Assembly: GCA_001873285.1 (NCBI GenBank)
Contig: MNYV01000139.1
Span: forward strand, 1-7,139
Direction of reading: 5' to 3'
DNA from: Nitrospirae bacterium CG2_30_53_67
Lineage (GTDB): Bacteria; CG2-30-53-67
Length of the DNA stretch: 7,139 nucleotides
In this document: positions 1 to 6,290 of the stretch, piece by piece
Position numbering within the stretch: position 1 is the first letter of the stretch
How the letters are laid out: the number at the start of each line of letters is the position of its first letter
Position numbers and translations under genes: made by a program
Notes under the pieces: generated by a model
Told to the model about the DNA's origin: nothing
The model's input: only the letters and a program-made list of their open reading frames with translations
Databases searched by the model: none

Positions 1-20
1 AAGGGAGGGTGTTTTTAACC

Positions 21-55
21 GTTTGCGAATAGGCCTCTTTGAGGGGCCGGCAAAT
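21..55 (+). other. Leader hairpin 1 (imperfect stem-loop)
   Basis: The inner stem pairs 32-38 with 42-48 (seven pairs including one G-T) around a three-base loop. After an asymmetric bulge, 21-26 pairs with 50-55 (one G-T). No T-tract follows. It may be 5' leader structure for the kinase gene or the 3' end of an upstream unit outside the window. The pairing is read directly from the sequence; a function is not shown. Confidence 0.35.
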
Positions 56-61
56 GTCAAG

Positions 62-80
62 CCTCCGGCTTTGCCGGAGG
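62..80 (+). other. Leader hairpin 2: perfect 8-bp GC-rich stem
   Basis: CCTCCGGC (62-69) pairs perfectly with GCCGGAGG (73-80) around a TTT loop. The form is that of a common intrinsic-terminator hairpin, but the downstream bases TTGATGATTG are not a T-run, and no T-run is present on the other strand either. It could be a decayed or weak terminator of an upstream gene, or a leader structure. Its 3' arm holds a GGAGG that could act as a Shine-Dalgarno sequence for upstream start codons at 84 (ATG) or 88 (TTG), and the stem would hide it. Confidence 0.45.
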
Positions 81-93
81 TTGATGATTGAAA

Positions 94-108
94 CGTGCCG
101 GCGGCACG
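94..108 (+). other. Leader hairpin 3
   Basis: CGTGCC (94-99) pairs with GGCACG (103-108) around a GGC loop, a third compact GC-rich stem before the preferred kinase start at 142. It lies inside the alternative N-terminal extension that a TTG start at 88 would translate. Its presence and the odd composition of that extension favour 94-141 being leader rather than coding sequence, but this is an inference. Confidence 0.3.
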
Positions 109-141
109 CGGCACGGATTGCAGGAGAGGGCTGAGGGGTTT

Positions 142-1659
142 ATGCAGATCGTTTCCAACATTCTGGTCGTGGACGACAACAGGAACAATCTGGAACTCCT
201 TTCCGACATGCTGGAAATGGAAGGGTATTACGTACGGACGGCTGAGACCGGTGAGACGGCCCTCAAGGAGGTCTTGAAAGAGAGGCCTGATCTGATCCTT
301 CTGGATATCATGCTTCCTGGGATAGACGGGTACCGGGTCTGTGAAACCCTGAAGAAGATGCCCGACACCCAGGACATCCCCATTATCCTGGTCAGCGCCA
401 AGAGCAGCATAGAGGATGCCGTCAGGGGGCTTGAACACGGCGCCGATGATTACATCCGTAAACCCTATAATGAGATGGAGCTCCTGGCGAGGGTCAAGTC
501 GGCCCTCAAGACGAAGCATCTGCATGATGAGGTTCACCATACCAACCGGATGCTTTCCAACCAGAAGGAGCAGATCGAAACCATCATCAACACCATGGGG
601 GAGGGGCTCTTTTCCGTGAATCAGGACATGGAGATCGTCTTCTTCAATCATGCGGCCGAGGAGATCACCGGGTACAACTTCCGGGAAGCGATCGGCAAAA
701 ACTGCGCAAAGATCTTCAAGTGCCCTGACGACGAGGCCTGCTGTCAGTCTTCTTTGGACTTCAAGCCCGAACCAGGCCGGAAGATCGCCCGAGAATACCT
801 GATGGAACGGAAAGACGGTTCCAGGATCCCGATTCTCAAAAGTACGAGTTTTCTCCTTTCCGCCGAGGGAGAGGTGATGGGCCGGGTTGAGGTCATCCGT
901 GACATCAGCAAGGAGCGTGAACTTGAACAGAAGAAGGCGGATTTCATATCCATGGTGATCCATGATCTGAAAAATCCGTTGAGCACCATTACAATCTGCG
1001 ACAAGATCGTGATGAATGAAACCAAGGGGCATATAGACAAGGACCTGACCCAGTTGTTGGCGAATATCGAATCCAGCGCCAATAACCTCTTGAACCAGGT
1101 CAATGAACTCCTGGACATATCCAAACTGGAGTCCGGGGCCATGGAGTTCAAGAAGCAGAGAATCGACATGAACGATGTCATGGATATCTCCATCCATACC
1201 CAGCGGATCATCTCCATGGAAAAGCAGATCGAGATCGAGAAGGATTTCGCAGCGGAACGCTACCCGGTCATGGGGGACAAGGATTTTCTGATGCGCGTGA
1301 TGATCAACCTGATCGGCAATGCCATCAAGTTCACCCCCAAGGGGGGCAAAATCAGCGTCGTGGCAAGGGATCACCCGCAGAGGGTCCCTGAGCATCCTCG
1401 CTCCCCGCAGCTCGAAGAGGCGGAGAAGATCCTGGAGATCTCCATCAAGGACAACGGGACCGGGATCCCTGAGAATGACCTTTCCACTATTTTTGACAAA
1501 TTCCGGCGGGTCCGGGGCACGACCGAGATCGAGGGCTCAGGCCTCGGTCTCTATATCGCCAAGGTGATCATTGAGGCCCACGGCGGACGAATATGGGTGG
1601 AGAACAATTCAGACCAGGGGAGCACATTCACCATTCTGCTCCCTGCATTGAAGGAATAG
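142..1659 (+). CDS. Soluble hybrid sensor histidine kinase (REC-PAS-HisKA-HATPase)
   Basis: A 505-residue cytoplasmic signalling kinase with no transmembrane segment. Domains in order: an N-terminal receiver (about 5-122; acidic D11/D12, phospho-acceptor D55, S85, K107); a short linker helix; a PAS domain (about 145-262); a HisKA dimerisation/phosphoacceptor domain with H274 in the H-box IHDLKNP; and a HATPase_c domain with N-box N393, G1 box DNGTGIP (437-443), F-box and G2 box GSGLGL (465-470). The PAS domain has cysteines at 188, 194, 200 and 201, a cluster that could sense redox or bind a metal or cofactor. About 18 residues (411-428, proline/charge rich) are inserted between the N and G1 boxes. 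The ATG at 142 is chosen because the receiver fold begins a few residues later and GAGG at 133-136 is suitably spaced. A TTG at 88 with GGAGG at 76-80 is a possible longer start (523 residues). The signal and output partner are unknown; purM follows after 38 bp. Confidence 0.93.
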   Translation: MQIVSNILVVDDNRNNLELLSDMLEMEGYYVRTAETGETALKEVLKERPDLILLDIMLPGIDGYRVCETLKKMPDTQDIPIILVSAKSSIEDAVRGLEHGADDYIRKPYNEMELLARVKSALKTKHLHDEVHHTNRMLSNQKEQIETIINTMGEGLFSVNQDMEIVFFNHAAEEITGYNFREAIGKNCAKIFKCPDDEACCQSSLDFKPEPGRKIAREYLMERKDGSRIPILKSTSFLLSAEGEVMGRVEVIRDISKERELEQKKADFISMVIHDLKNPLSTITICDKIVMNETKGHIDKDLTQLLANIESSANNLLNQVNELLDISKLESGAMEFKKQRIDMNDVMDISIHTQRIISMEKQIEIEKDFAAERYPVMGDKDFLMRVMINLIGNAIKFTPKGGKISVVARDHPQRVPEHPRSPQLEEAEKILEISIKDNGTGIPENDLSTIFDKFRRVRGTTEIEGSGLGLYIAKVIIEAHGGRIWVENNSDQGSTFTILLPALKE

Positions 1660-1686
1660 GAACCAATATTGAAGCGGCAGACCGCT

Positions 1687-1692
1687 AAGGAG
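1687..1692 (+). promoter_or_regulatory. Ribosome binding site of purM
   Basis: AAGGAG lies five bases before the ATG at 1698 and fixes the purM start. No promoter-like pair or terminator is evident in the 38-bp gap after the kinase stop, so purM is probably read from the same transcript. Confidence 0.7.
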
Positions 1693-1697
1693 CGTTC

Positions 1698-2735
1698 ATG
1701 AAGGAGAAAAAGCTGACATACAAGGATGCGGGCGTGGATATCCAGGCCGGGGACGACTTTGTGGATCGGATCTCTCCCATGGTCCATTCGACCTTCGGTC
1801 CTGAAGTGCTCACCGGCATCGGCGGGTTCGGCGGACTCTTCGCCCTCGATATCAGCAGAATGAAAGAACCCGTTCTGGTTTCGGGCACGGATGGGGTCGG
1901 AACCAAACTGAGGCTCGCTTTCCTAACCGGGATGCACCATACCGTGGGGATCGACCTGGTGGCCATGTGTGTGAATGATATCCTGGTCTCAGGCGCAAGG
2001 CCCCTCTTTTTTCTGGATTATTTTGCCACGGGCAGGCTGAATATCGAACAGAGCTCGGATGTGGTCAAAGGGATTGTGGAGGGGTGCCGCCAGGCCGGGT
2101 GCGCCCTGATCGGAGGGGAGACGGCGGAAATGCCCGGCTTTTACCGGGCGGGGGAATACGACCTGGCAGGTTTTGCCGTCGGGGTTGTGGAACGCTCCCG
2201 CCTGATCGACGGGTCCCGCATGGTTCCCGGAGACAGCGTCATCGGGATCGCGTCAAGCGGCCTTCACAGCAACGGCTATTCCCTGGTGCGGGAGGTTTTC
2301 CTCAATGTTCACCATACGGACTTAGAAAAGACCATTCCAGCCCTGGGCCGCCCCCTGGGTGAGATCCTCCTTGAGCCTACACGGATTTATGTCCGATCCG
2401 TGCTCTCTCTCCTCGAAGAAAAGACCGTGAAGGGGATGGCCCATATCACCGGCGGAGGGATCCCGGGCAACCTCCCGAGGATTTTCCCGGAGGGGTGTTC
2501 CGCCCGGATACGGAAAGGGAGCTGGGATGTACCGGCGGTTTTTTCCGTGCTCTCCGAGTACGGAGGCGTTCCTGAAGATGAGATGTTCAGGACCTTCAAC
2601 ATGGGGATCGGCATGGCGCTCGTGGTTTCATCCGGGGATACCGGTGAGGTTTTAAAGCGCCTCCGGCGATCCGGTGAGACGGCGTGGATCATCGGGGAGA
2701 TCTGCGAAGGGAACCGGGAGGTGATCCTCCAGTGA
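1698..2735 (+). CDS. purM: Phosphoribosylformylglycinamidine cyclo-ligase (AIR synthase)
   Basis: Catalyses step 5 of de novo purine synthesis: ATP-dependent closure of FGAM to 5-aminoimidazole ribonucleotide, in the cytoplasm. The 345 residues match the usual family length. The opening [10 protein letters not shown] is characteristic of PurM. The ATP/substrate-binding motif GTDGVGTK lies at 63-70, [11 protein letters not shown] starts at 139, HSNGYSL follows, and the C-terminal AIRS_C domain contains TGGGIPGN at 251-258. The gene has a good AAGGAG ribosome site, and its stop codon overlaps the purN start, a classic purMN arrangement. No PurR-like operator or purine riboswitch is recognisable in front of it; if regulated at transcription, control probably lies upstream of the kinase gene. 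The protein looks intact with no missing motif. Confidence 0.97.
   Translation: MKEKKLTYKDAGVDIQAGDDFVDRISPMVHSTFGPEVLTGIGGFGGLFALDISRMKEPVLVSGTDGVGTKLRLAFLTGMHHTVGIDLVAMCVNDILVSGARPLFFLDYFATGRLNIEQSSDVVKGIVEGCRQAGCALIGGETAEMPGFYRAGEYDLAGFAVGVVERSRLIDGSRMVPGDSVIGIASSGLHSNGYSLVREVFLNVHHTDLEKTIPALGRPLGEILLEPTRIYVRSVLSLLEEKTVKGMAHITGGGIPGNLPRIFPEGCSARIRKGSWDVPAVFSVLSEYGGVPEDEMFRTFNMGIGMALVVSSGDTGEVLKRLRRSGETAWIIGEICEGNREVILQ
2716..2731 (+). promoter_or_regulatory. purN Shine-Dalgarno hidden in a small hairpin at the purM-purN junction
   Basis: GGAGGTGATC (2717-2726) is a ten-base match to the complement of the 16S rRNA 3' end, unusually long. GGAGG (2717-2721) can pair perfectly with CCTCC (2726-2730) around the loop TGAT, which would hide the ribosome site. 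The hairpin lies inside the last codons of purM, so a ribosome completing purM would open it just before the overlapping GTG start. Sequence and pairing are seen directly; translational coupling is inferred. Confidence 0.6.
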
Positions 2736-3394
2736 GGAAGACATTACGCATCGGCGCCCTGGCATCCGGCGGCGGTTCCAATATCCAATCCATCATCGAC
2801 CATATCGAGTCCGGAAAGCTCCATGCCAGAATCGTGATCCTGCTTTCAGATCATCCGGAGGCCGGAGTGCTCCGGAGGGGAGAGCGCCACGGCATCCCCC
2901 ATCAAGTGATCAACCCCGACGATTTCAAGAATAGACAAGACCATGACCGGGCCATGATCAGCGTCCTGAAGGAAAATGAGGTGGATCTGGTTGTCCTGGC
3001 CGGCTACATGCGGGTCATCTCTCCCGGTTTTGTTGCTTCCTTTCCGGGCCGGATCATGAACATCCATCCGGCCCTGCTCCCGTCTTTCCCGGGGCTCCAT
3101 GTGCAGCAGAAGGCTGCGGATTACGGGGTCCGCTTCTCCGGATGCACCGTCCATTTTGTGGATGAGGGGACCGATACCGGCCCGATCATCATCCAGGCCG
3201 TGGTCCCTGTCCTTCCGGGGGACACCGGTGAGACCCTGGGCGCCCGCATCCTCAAACAAGAGCACCGGATCTATCCGGAGGCCATCCGTCTTTTTTCAGA
3301 AGGGAGACTCAGGATCGAAGGGAGACACGTCCGGATTCTGGACCATGCCGTAGACGCGGACCCATGTCTGATCAATCCCATACTGCCGGGTTAA
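2732..3394 (+). CDS. purN: Phosphoribosylglycinamide formyltransferase (GAR transformylase)
   Basis: Transfers a formyl group from 10-formyltetrahydrofolate to glycinamide ribonucleotide, step 3 of de novo purine synthesis, in the cytoplasm. The phosphate-binding loop [10 protein letters not shown] lies near the N-terminus. The catalytic triad of the family is present as N110 and H112 in [11 protein letters not shown] and D148 in DEGTDTGP, each shifted by four from E. coli N106/H108/D144. The folate-site segments LAGYMRVIS and [10 protein letters not shown] are also intact. The start is taken as the GTG at 2732, sharing GTGA with the purM stop: it is preceded by a strong GGAGGTGATC and gives a normal-length protein of 220 residues beginning just before the first beta strand. 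An in-frame GTG at 2684 would add 16 residues without homology-like content and is rejected. The C-terminal tail after [11 protein letters not shown] is slightly longer than in E. coli PurN. Confidence 0.96.
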   Translation: MRKTLRIGALASGGGSNIQSIIDHIESGKLHARIVILLSDHPEAGVLRRGERHGIPHQVINPDDFKNRQDHDRAMISVLKENEVDLVVLAGYMRVISPGFVASFPGRIMNIHPALLPSFPGLHVQQKAADYGVRFSGCTVHFVDEGTDTGPIIIQAVVPVLPGDTGETLGARILKQEHRIYPEAIRLFSEGRLRIEGRHVRILDHAVDADPCLINPILPG

Positions 3395-3465
3395 GATGAA
3401 CCGTCATTCAGGCTGACTCCAGTCCGGGCATGGATTTAGGGTCCGCGGGCCGTCCATCTGAATCG

Positions 3466-3470
3466 GGAGG
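3466..3470 (+). promoter_or_regulatory. Ribosome binding site of the Nudix gene
   Basis: GGAGG sits six bases ahead of the ATG at 3477 and decides that start. The rest of the 82-bp gap after purN (3395-3476) shows no T-tract terminator and no clear promoter. It contains only a weak stem (ATGGA 3430-3434 with TCCAT 3453-3457). Confidence 0.65.
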
Positions 3471-3476
3471 AATCCG

Positions 3477-4337
3477 ATGCGTTTTGAGATCGATGAAAAA
3501 AACGGTCTTCCAAGCATACAAACCGATGCATACCGTCTTCTTGTGCGCGGGAAATTTGCGCCGGACGGGCTCAGGCTGCACGTCCAAGGGAAACGCAAGT
3601 CCTATCCGCCGGAGTTGAGGGAATTCATAGAACAGACCTGGAGAGAGGTTCAGGATGACGCTGAAAAGAACGGACGTAAAATTTACAATGAACGGCTCTT
3701 CAGCCTGCTGATGTATCAGGTCAGGCATGGGGTCTTAAACCTCCTTCTGGGGGAGACGGATTACAAGGAACTGACGGGGACCAACTTCTCCATTCAGGAA
3801 TGGACGGGATCCCGTGATGAAAAGCTCCTATCCGACGGGGTGGCCATCTGCTCAACGATCATCACTGAGGACGGTTTCTTGATTCTGGGGAGAAGAAGCC
3901 GGGAGGTTCACCGGGGACGAGGGAAACTCCATGTCTGTGCGGGCCATCCGGTTCCGGACCATGTCCTTACGCCTGAAAGGATGCTTGCCGGAGAGAACCT
4001 TCTCTTTGCAGAAATGAAGAGAGAGATCATGGAGGAATTTCACATCCCCGCTGACCATATCGCCGGCATGGTCTGCCTCGGTCTGATCCGGAGCCGTCTC
4101 AGCAGGAAACCGGAGGTGCTTTTTCAAACCTTTGTGAAGGTCCCCAGGAAGAAGGTCCTGGTTCTGTATGATGCCGCCGAAGACAAGGGAGAACACCAGG
4201 ATATCTTCTTCGTACCGTCGGAACAGGCGCCGCTCATTGATTTCCTGAAGACATATTATCGGGAATTTACGTCTCCGGGACTGGCAGCCGTGGTCTTCCA
4301 CGGGACCGAACAGGGATTCTGGACACAGTCTCCTTGA
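3477..4337 (+). CDS. Nudix hydrolase, NUDT22 / plant NUDT9-like
   Basis: A 286-residue protein with an N-terminal accessory region (about 1-115) and a C-terminal Nudix fold (about 118-275). The Nudix motif is atypical: AGHP (155-158) stands for the usual GG(H)PE, then an insertion precedes the metal-binding helix KREIMEEFHI (181-190; R182, E183, E186, E187 as Mg2+ ligands or catalytic residues). The usual glycine after EEx is H189. The pattern of LLLGETDYKELTGTN (89-103), ILGRRSREV (136-144) and the extended box resembles, from memory, human NUDT22 and Arabidopsis NUDT9 proteins. NUDT22 is known to hydrolyse UDP-glucose and UDP-galactose to UMP plus sugar phosphate. Substrate here is therefore inferred as a nucleoside diphosphate sugar or similar, not shown. 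It follows purN by 82 bp on the same strand and is probably co-transcribed; a role in nucleotide salvage or clean-up is speculation. Confidence 0.8.
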   Translation: MRFEIDEKNGLPSIQTDAYRLLVRGKFAPDGLRLHVQGKRKSYPPELREFIEQTWREVQDDAEKNGRKIYNERLFSLLMYQVRHGVLNLLLGETDYKELTGTNFSIQEWTGSRDEKLLSDGVAICSTIITEDGFLILGRRSREVHRGRGKLHVCAGHPVPDHVLTPERMLAGENLLFAEMKREIMEEFHIPADHIAGMVCLGLIRSRLSRKPEVLFQTFVKVPRKKVLVLYDAAEDKGEHQDIFFVPSEQAPLIDFLKTYYREFTSPGLAAVVFHGTEQGFWTQSP

Positions 4338-4368
4338 TCGTTCTCCAGCCTCGTTGTATAGAACGATC
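4336..4368. repeat. Perfect 9-bp inverted repeat at the end of the Nudix gene
   Basis: GATCGTTCT (4336-4344) and AGAACGATC (4360-4368) are perfect complements around a 15-base loop. The left arm begins in the Nudix stop codon. No T-tract follows on either strand, so it is not a textbook intrinsic terminator, though its position between two convergent genes fits a transcript-end or transcript-protecting structure. Confidence 0.55.
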
Positions 4369-4399
4369 CTGCAGGGTGGTGCAGACCCCCGGCAGGATC
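4365..4399. repeat. Second inverted repeat sharing an arm with the first
   Basis: GATCCTGC (4365-4372) pairs perfectly with GCAGGATC (4392-4399); inside, GGGT (4374-4377) pairs with ACCC (4385-4388). Bases 4365-4368 (GATC) also belong to the preceding hairpin, so the two full structures exclude each other. An alternative 9-bp stem TGCAGGGTG (4370-4378) with CACCCTGCA (4421-4429) competes as well. It is probably a bidirectional transcript-end structure for the convergent Nudix and transglycosylase genes; the absence of T-runs leaves this uncertain. Confidence 0.5.
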
Positions 4400-4463
4400 C
4401 GGACATTTTCAGCAGGCTCTCACCCTGCAAAAGAGGATGAGACAGGTTCCGGCATCGGCAGGC

Positions 4464-6131
4464 CTAGGATGCCGACGGGACTTGAATCACCTGGCCGGAC
4501 TGCAGAGAATTCCCCGAAAGGCTGTTGACATCTCTGATCTTGCTCACCGTGGTATTATATTTCGTCGCAATGGACCAGAGGGTATCGCCGCTTTGCACCC
4601 TATAGCGGGTGTATTGAGCATGATTTTTGGTTTGAGCATAACCGGAGGATATGGTTTGTTTTGCAGGCACTTTCAGTTTCTGGCCTGTATGTATCTTTGA
4701 ACTGCTCCGGATATGATTGAGCTTGGCTATGGCGCCGACCGATGTTCTGTATTTTTTTGCGATCTTAGATAATGTCTCGCCCTTTCGCACCGTATATGCG
4801 GCTGTGTTACTGCCTCCGATCCTTCCGCCGTAGGTTCGATGTTCGTTATGTTTGGCAAGGACGGGGAGGGTGCATTCCGGAATGGCGTCAAGCTTGGCTT
4901 CCAGGACTTTACCGGTTTTCGACGGAATTCTCAGCGCATAGGCATAATCCGGGGTGATCTGCAGGCGGAGGGCCGGATTCAAATCTTCAAGCAGTTCAGG
5001 GGCCGCGTTGATGGCAGAGGCGATCTCTTTGATCTTCATCTGCTTGGTTACCGTCATTTCATCAAACTGTATCGGAGCATCCAATGTCAGCTCCGTGAAT
5101 CCGTATTTGGCCGGGTTCTTAATGATATGGAGCGTGGCCAGGAAACGGGGAACGTACCGGGCGGTCTCAGCCGGCAGGATGGTATAAAGGTCCCAGAAGT
5201 TGTCCAGGTAGTCCTCGCGTTGCCGGCTGATTGCCCGGACCACGTTCATTTCGCCGCAGTTATAGCCGGCCAGGGCTGAGGTCCAGTCCCCGAAAAGGTC
5301 GTGAAGGGAGGTCAGGTATTCAATCGCCGCCTTGGTGGACTTCTGATAATCCATGCGTTCATCTATCCACTGGTCCCTTTTCAGGTTGAACCGGTAGCCG
5401 GTTGAAGCGATGAATTGCCAGGGGCCCAAGGCCCTCGACCGGGAGAAGGCCTTGTCCTTGTAACCGCTTTCAATCAGGGGGAGCCAGGAGAGCTCGGTCG
5501 GGAGCCCGGCCTTCCGGAATTCCGCTGCAATATATTTTTGATACCTGCCTGAGCGCCTGTAGGATTCCACGAAGAAATTCCTTTCAATGGTCTGGAAGGA
5601 TTTGATCTCTCTTTCAACGTGTTCGTTCATCACAAGGGGGATGGCCCCGTCTCCGATGGAACGGTGGGTTCTGGAACTTCCGGTATAGATCTCGAGCAGT
5701 CTTTTTGAGATCAGGAGCCTCAGATCTTCTTTTTGCTGCTGGATATCCGATTCGCTGTCGGATGAAATCTTCAGAATCAATTTGTAGCTCTGGTCCAAGG
5801 CGGCGATGGCCTCGTCGGACTGCCCCTCGTTCCAGAGGTCCTGGGAGTCTTGAACAAGATTGAGGGCCTCATCAATGAGCTGCTGATCGGATGAGTCATT
5901 GGAGGCGACCTCGGGCACCGTATCCTCTGTTTCATCTGCGGTCTGAGGCGTCTTCATCAGGTCTTGGTTCTCTTGAAGGGTTAACCGGGCCGATTCAGAG
6001 GGCATTGCAGTCACCGTATGGGATGCGTGAGTTGGGCTCGTGGCCGTGCCCGTGGTCGAGTTAAAATGAGAACATGCCTGAAAACCGAGTAAAAGCACTC
6101 CAATCATCAAACAGCGGAATATGTTTTTCAT
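4464..6131 (-). CDS. mltD: Membrane-bound lytic murein transglycosylase D-like lipoprotein with LysM repeats
   Basis: Cleaves the MurNAc-GlcNAc bond of peptidoglycan with formation of 1,6-anhydroMurNAc, acting in the periplasm from a lipid anchor. The 555 residues comprise a signal peptide (1-19) with a lipobox-like ending FQAC at C20; an acidic Ser/Thr-rich linker (21-80); a helical segment (about 81-150); and an SLT domain (about 190-310). The catalytic glutamate is E221 in LIESGY, followed by ALGPWQFI and AGYNCGE. A degenerate LysM-like stretch (about 355-405) and two clear LysM domains follow (about 445-489 and 508-552, containing RKGETLSKIAKKY and QSGDTLWSIATKY), which bind glycan chains. 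F at -3 and Q at -2 make the lipobox weak, so lipidation is likely rather than certain. The ATG at 6131 is supported by a GGGGAGA ribosome site and the signal peptide. The gene is convergent with the Nudix gene and is probably transcribed on its own from the AT-rich spacer upstream. Confidence 0.93.
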   Translation of the reverse strand: MKNIFRCLMIGVLLLGFQACSHFNSTTGTATSPTHASHTVTAMPSESARLTLQENQDLMKTPQTADETEDTVPEVASNDSSDQQLIDEALNLVQDSQDLWNEGQSDEAIAALDQSYKLILKISSDSESDIQQQKEDLRLLISKRLLEIYTGSSRTHRSIGDGAIPLVMNEHVEREIKSFQTIERNFFVESYRRSGRYQKYIAAEFRKAGLPTELSWLPLIESGYKDKAFSRSRALGPWQFIASTGYRFNLKRDQWIDERMDYQKSTKAAIEYLTSLHDLFGDWTSALAGYNCGEMNVVRAISRQREDYLDNFWDLYTILPAETARYVPRFLATLHIIKNPAKYGFTELTLDAPIQFDEMTVTKQMKIKEIASAINAAPELLEDLNPALRLQITPDYAYALRIPSKTGKVLEAKLDAIPECTLPVLAKHNEHRTYGGRIGGSNTAAYTVRKGETLSKIAKKYRTSVGAIAKLNHIRSSSKIHTGQKLKVPAKQTISSGYAQTKNHAQYTRYRVQSGDTLWSIATKYNTTVSKIRDVNSLSGNSLQSGQVIQVPSAS

Positions 6132-6201
6132 GCGCTCTCCCCATAAAGGTTATAAATCCCGTTCTGTCAAAAAATGAGTGTTATTTTTTTATCCTATCTC
6201 T

Positions 6202-6230
6202 ATTATTTTGTATTTAAATAAAAATATCAA
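6202..6230 (-). promoter_or_regulatory. Candidate sigma-70-type promoter of the transglycosylase gene
   Basis: Reading leftwards, TTGATA (6230-6225) is followed after exactly 17 bases by AATAAT (6207-6202), each matching five of six consensus bases. The -10 lacks the usual first T. A start near 6195 would give a leader of about 60 bases before the ATG at 6131. The whole stretch 6170-6262 is conspicuously AT-rich compared with the neighbouring genes. A perfect TTGACA also occurs at 6170-6165, but has no good -10 at workable distance. Confidence 0.4.
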
Positions 6231-6267
6231 CAAAAAAATGCATATCTATAAGATTTTTTAATGTTCG

Positions 6268-6290
6268 GGTTGAAGTGTGCCTCCTCAACC
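6268..6290 (-). terminator. Possible weak terminator hairpin after the dehydrogenase gene
   Basis: On the minus strand GGTTGAGG (6290-6283) pairs with CTTCAACC (6275-6268), eight pairs with one G-T, around a seven-base loop. It lies about 75 bases past the dehydrogenase stop. The following bases (CGAACATTAAAAAATC) are A-rich, not T-rich, so intrinsic termination is doubtful. Confidence 0.25.

Noticed and set aside
45-95. Resemblance of the leader to a c-di-GMP (GEMM) riboswitch fragment
   Set aside because: A short stretch (AAGCCTCCGGC) looks similar, but the conserved aptamer core and second stem with its tetraloop and receptor are absent; it is explained by the simple hairpin at 62-80.
744-1217. 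Minus-strand open frame of 157 codons inside the kinase gene
   Set aside because: Antisense shadow of the PAS-HisKA region; rich in Ser/Arg/Met with no recognisable domain.
2684-2731. Upstream GTG as a longer purN start
   Set aside because: It would overlap purM by about 50 bases, adds residues unlike PurN N-termini, and the GTG at 2732 has an excellent ribosome site.
2846-3265. Minus-strand open frame of 139 codons inside purN
   Set aside because: Fully antisense to intact purN, with low-complexity His/Asp/Gly-rich content and no family resemblance.
3852-4430. Minus-strand open frame of 192 codons opposite the Nudix gene
   Set aside because: It lies almost wholly antisense to a well-supported Nudix gene, has no recognisable domain and no evident ribosome site; its length follows from the codon bias of the real gene.
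4839-5279. Plus-strand open frame of 146 codons opposite the transglycosylase gene
   Set aside because: Antisense to the well-supported SLT/LysM coding sequence; no domain and no convincing start site.
6148-6170. TTGACA at 6170-6165 as the main transglycosylase promoter
   Set aside because: At 17-base spacing the -10 would be TTTATG, a poor match, and the transcript would start inside the ribosome site; TATAAC is only 10 bases away from the -35.
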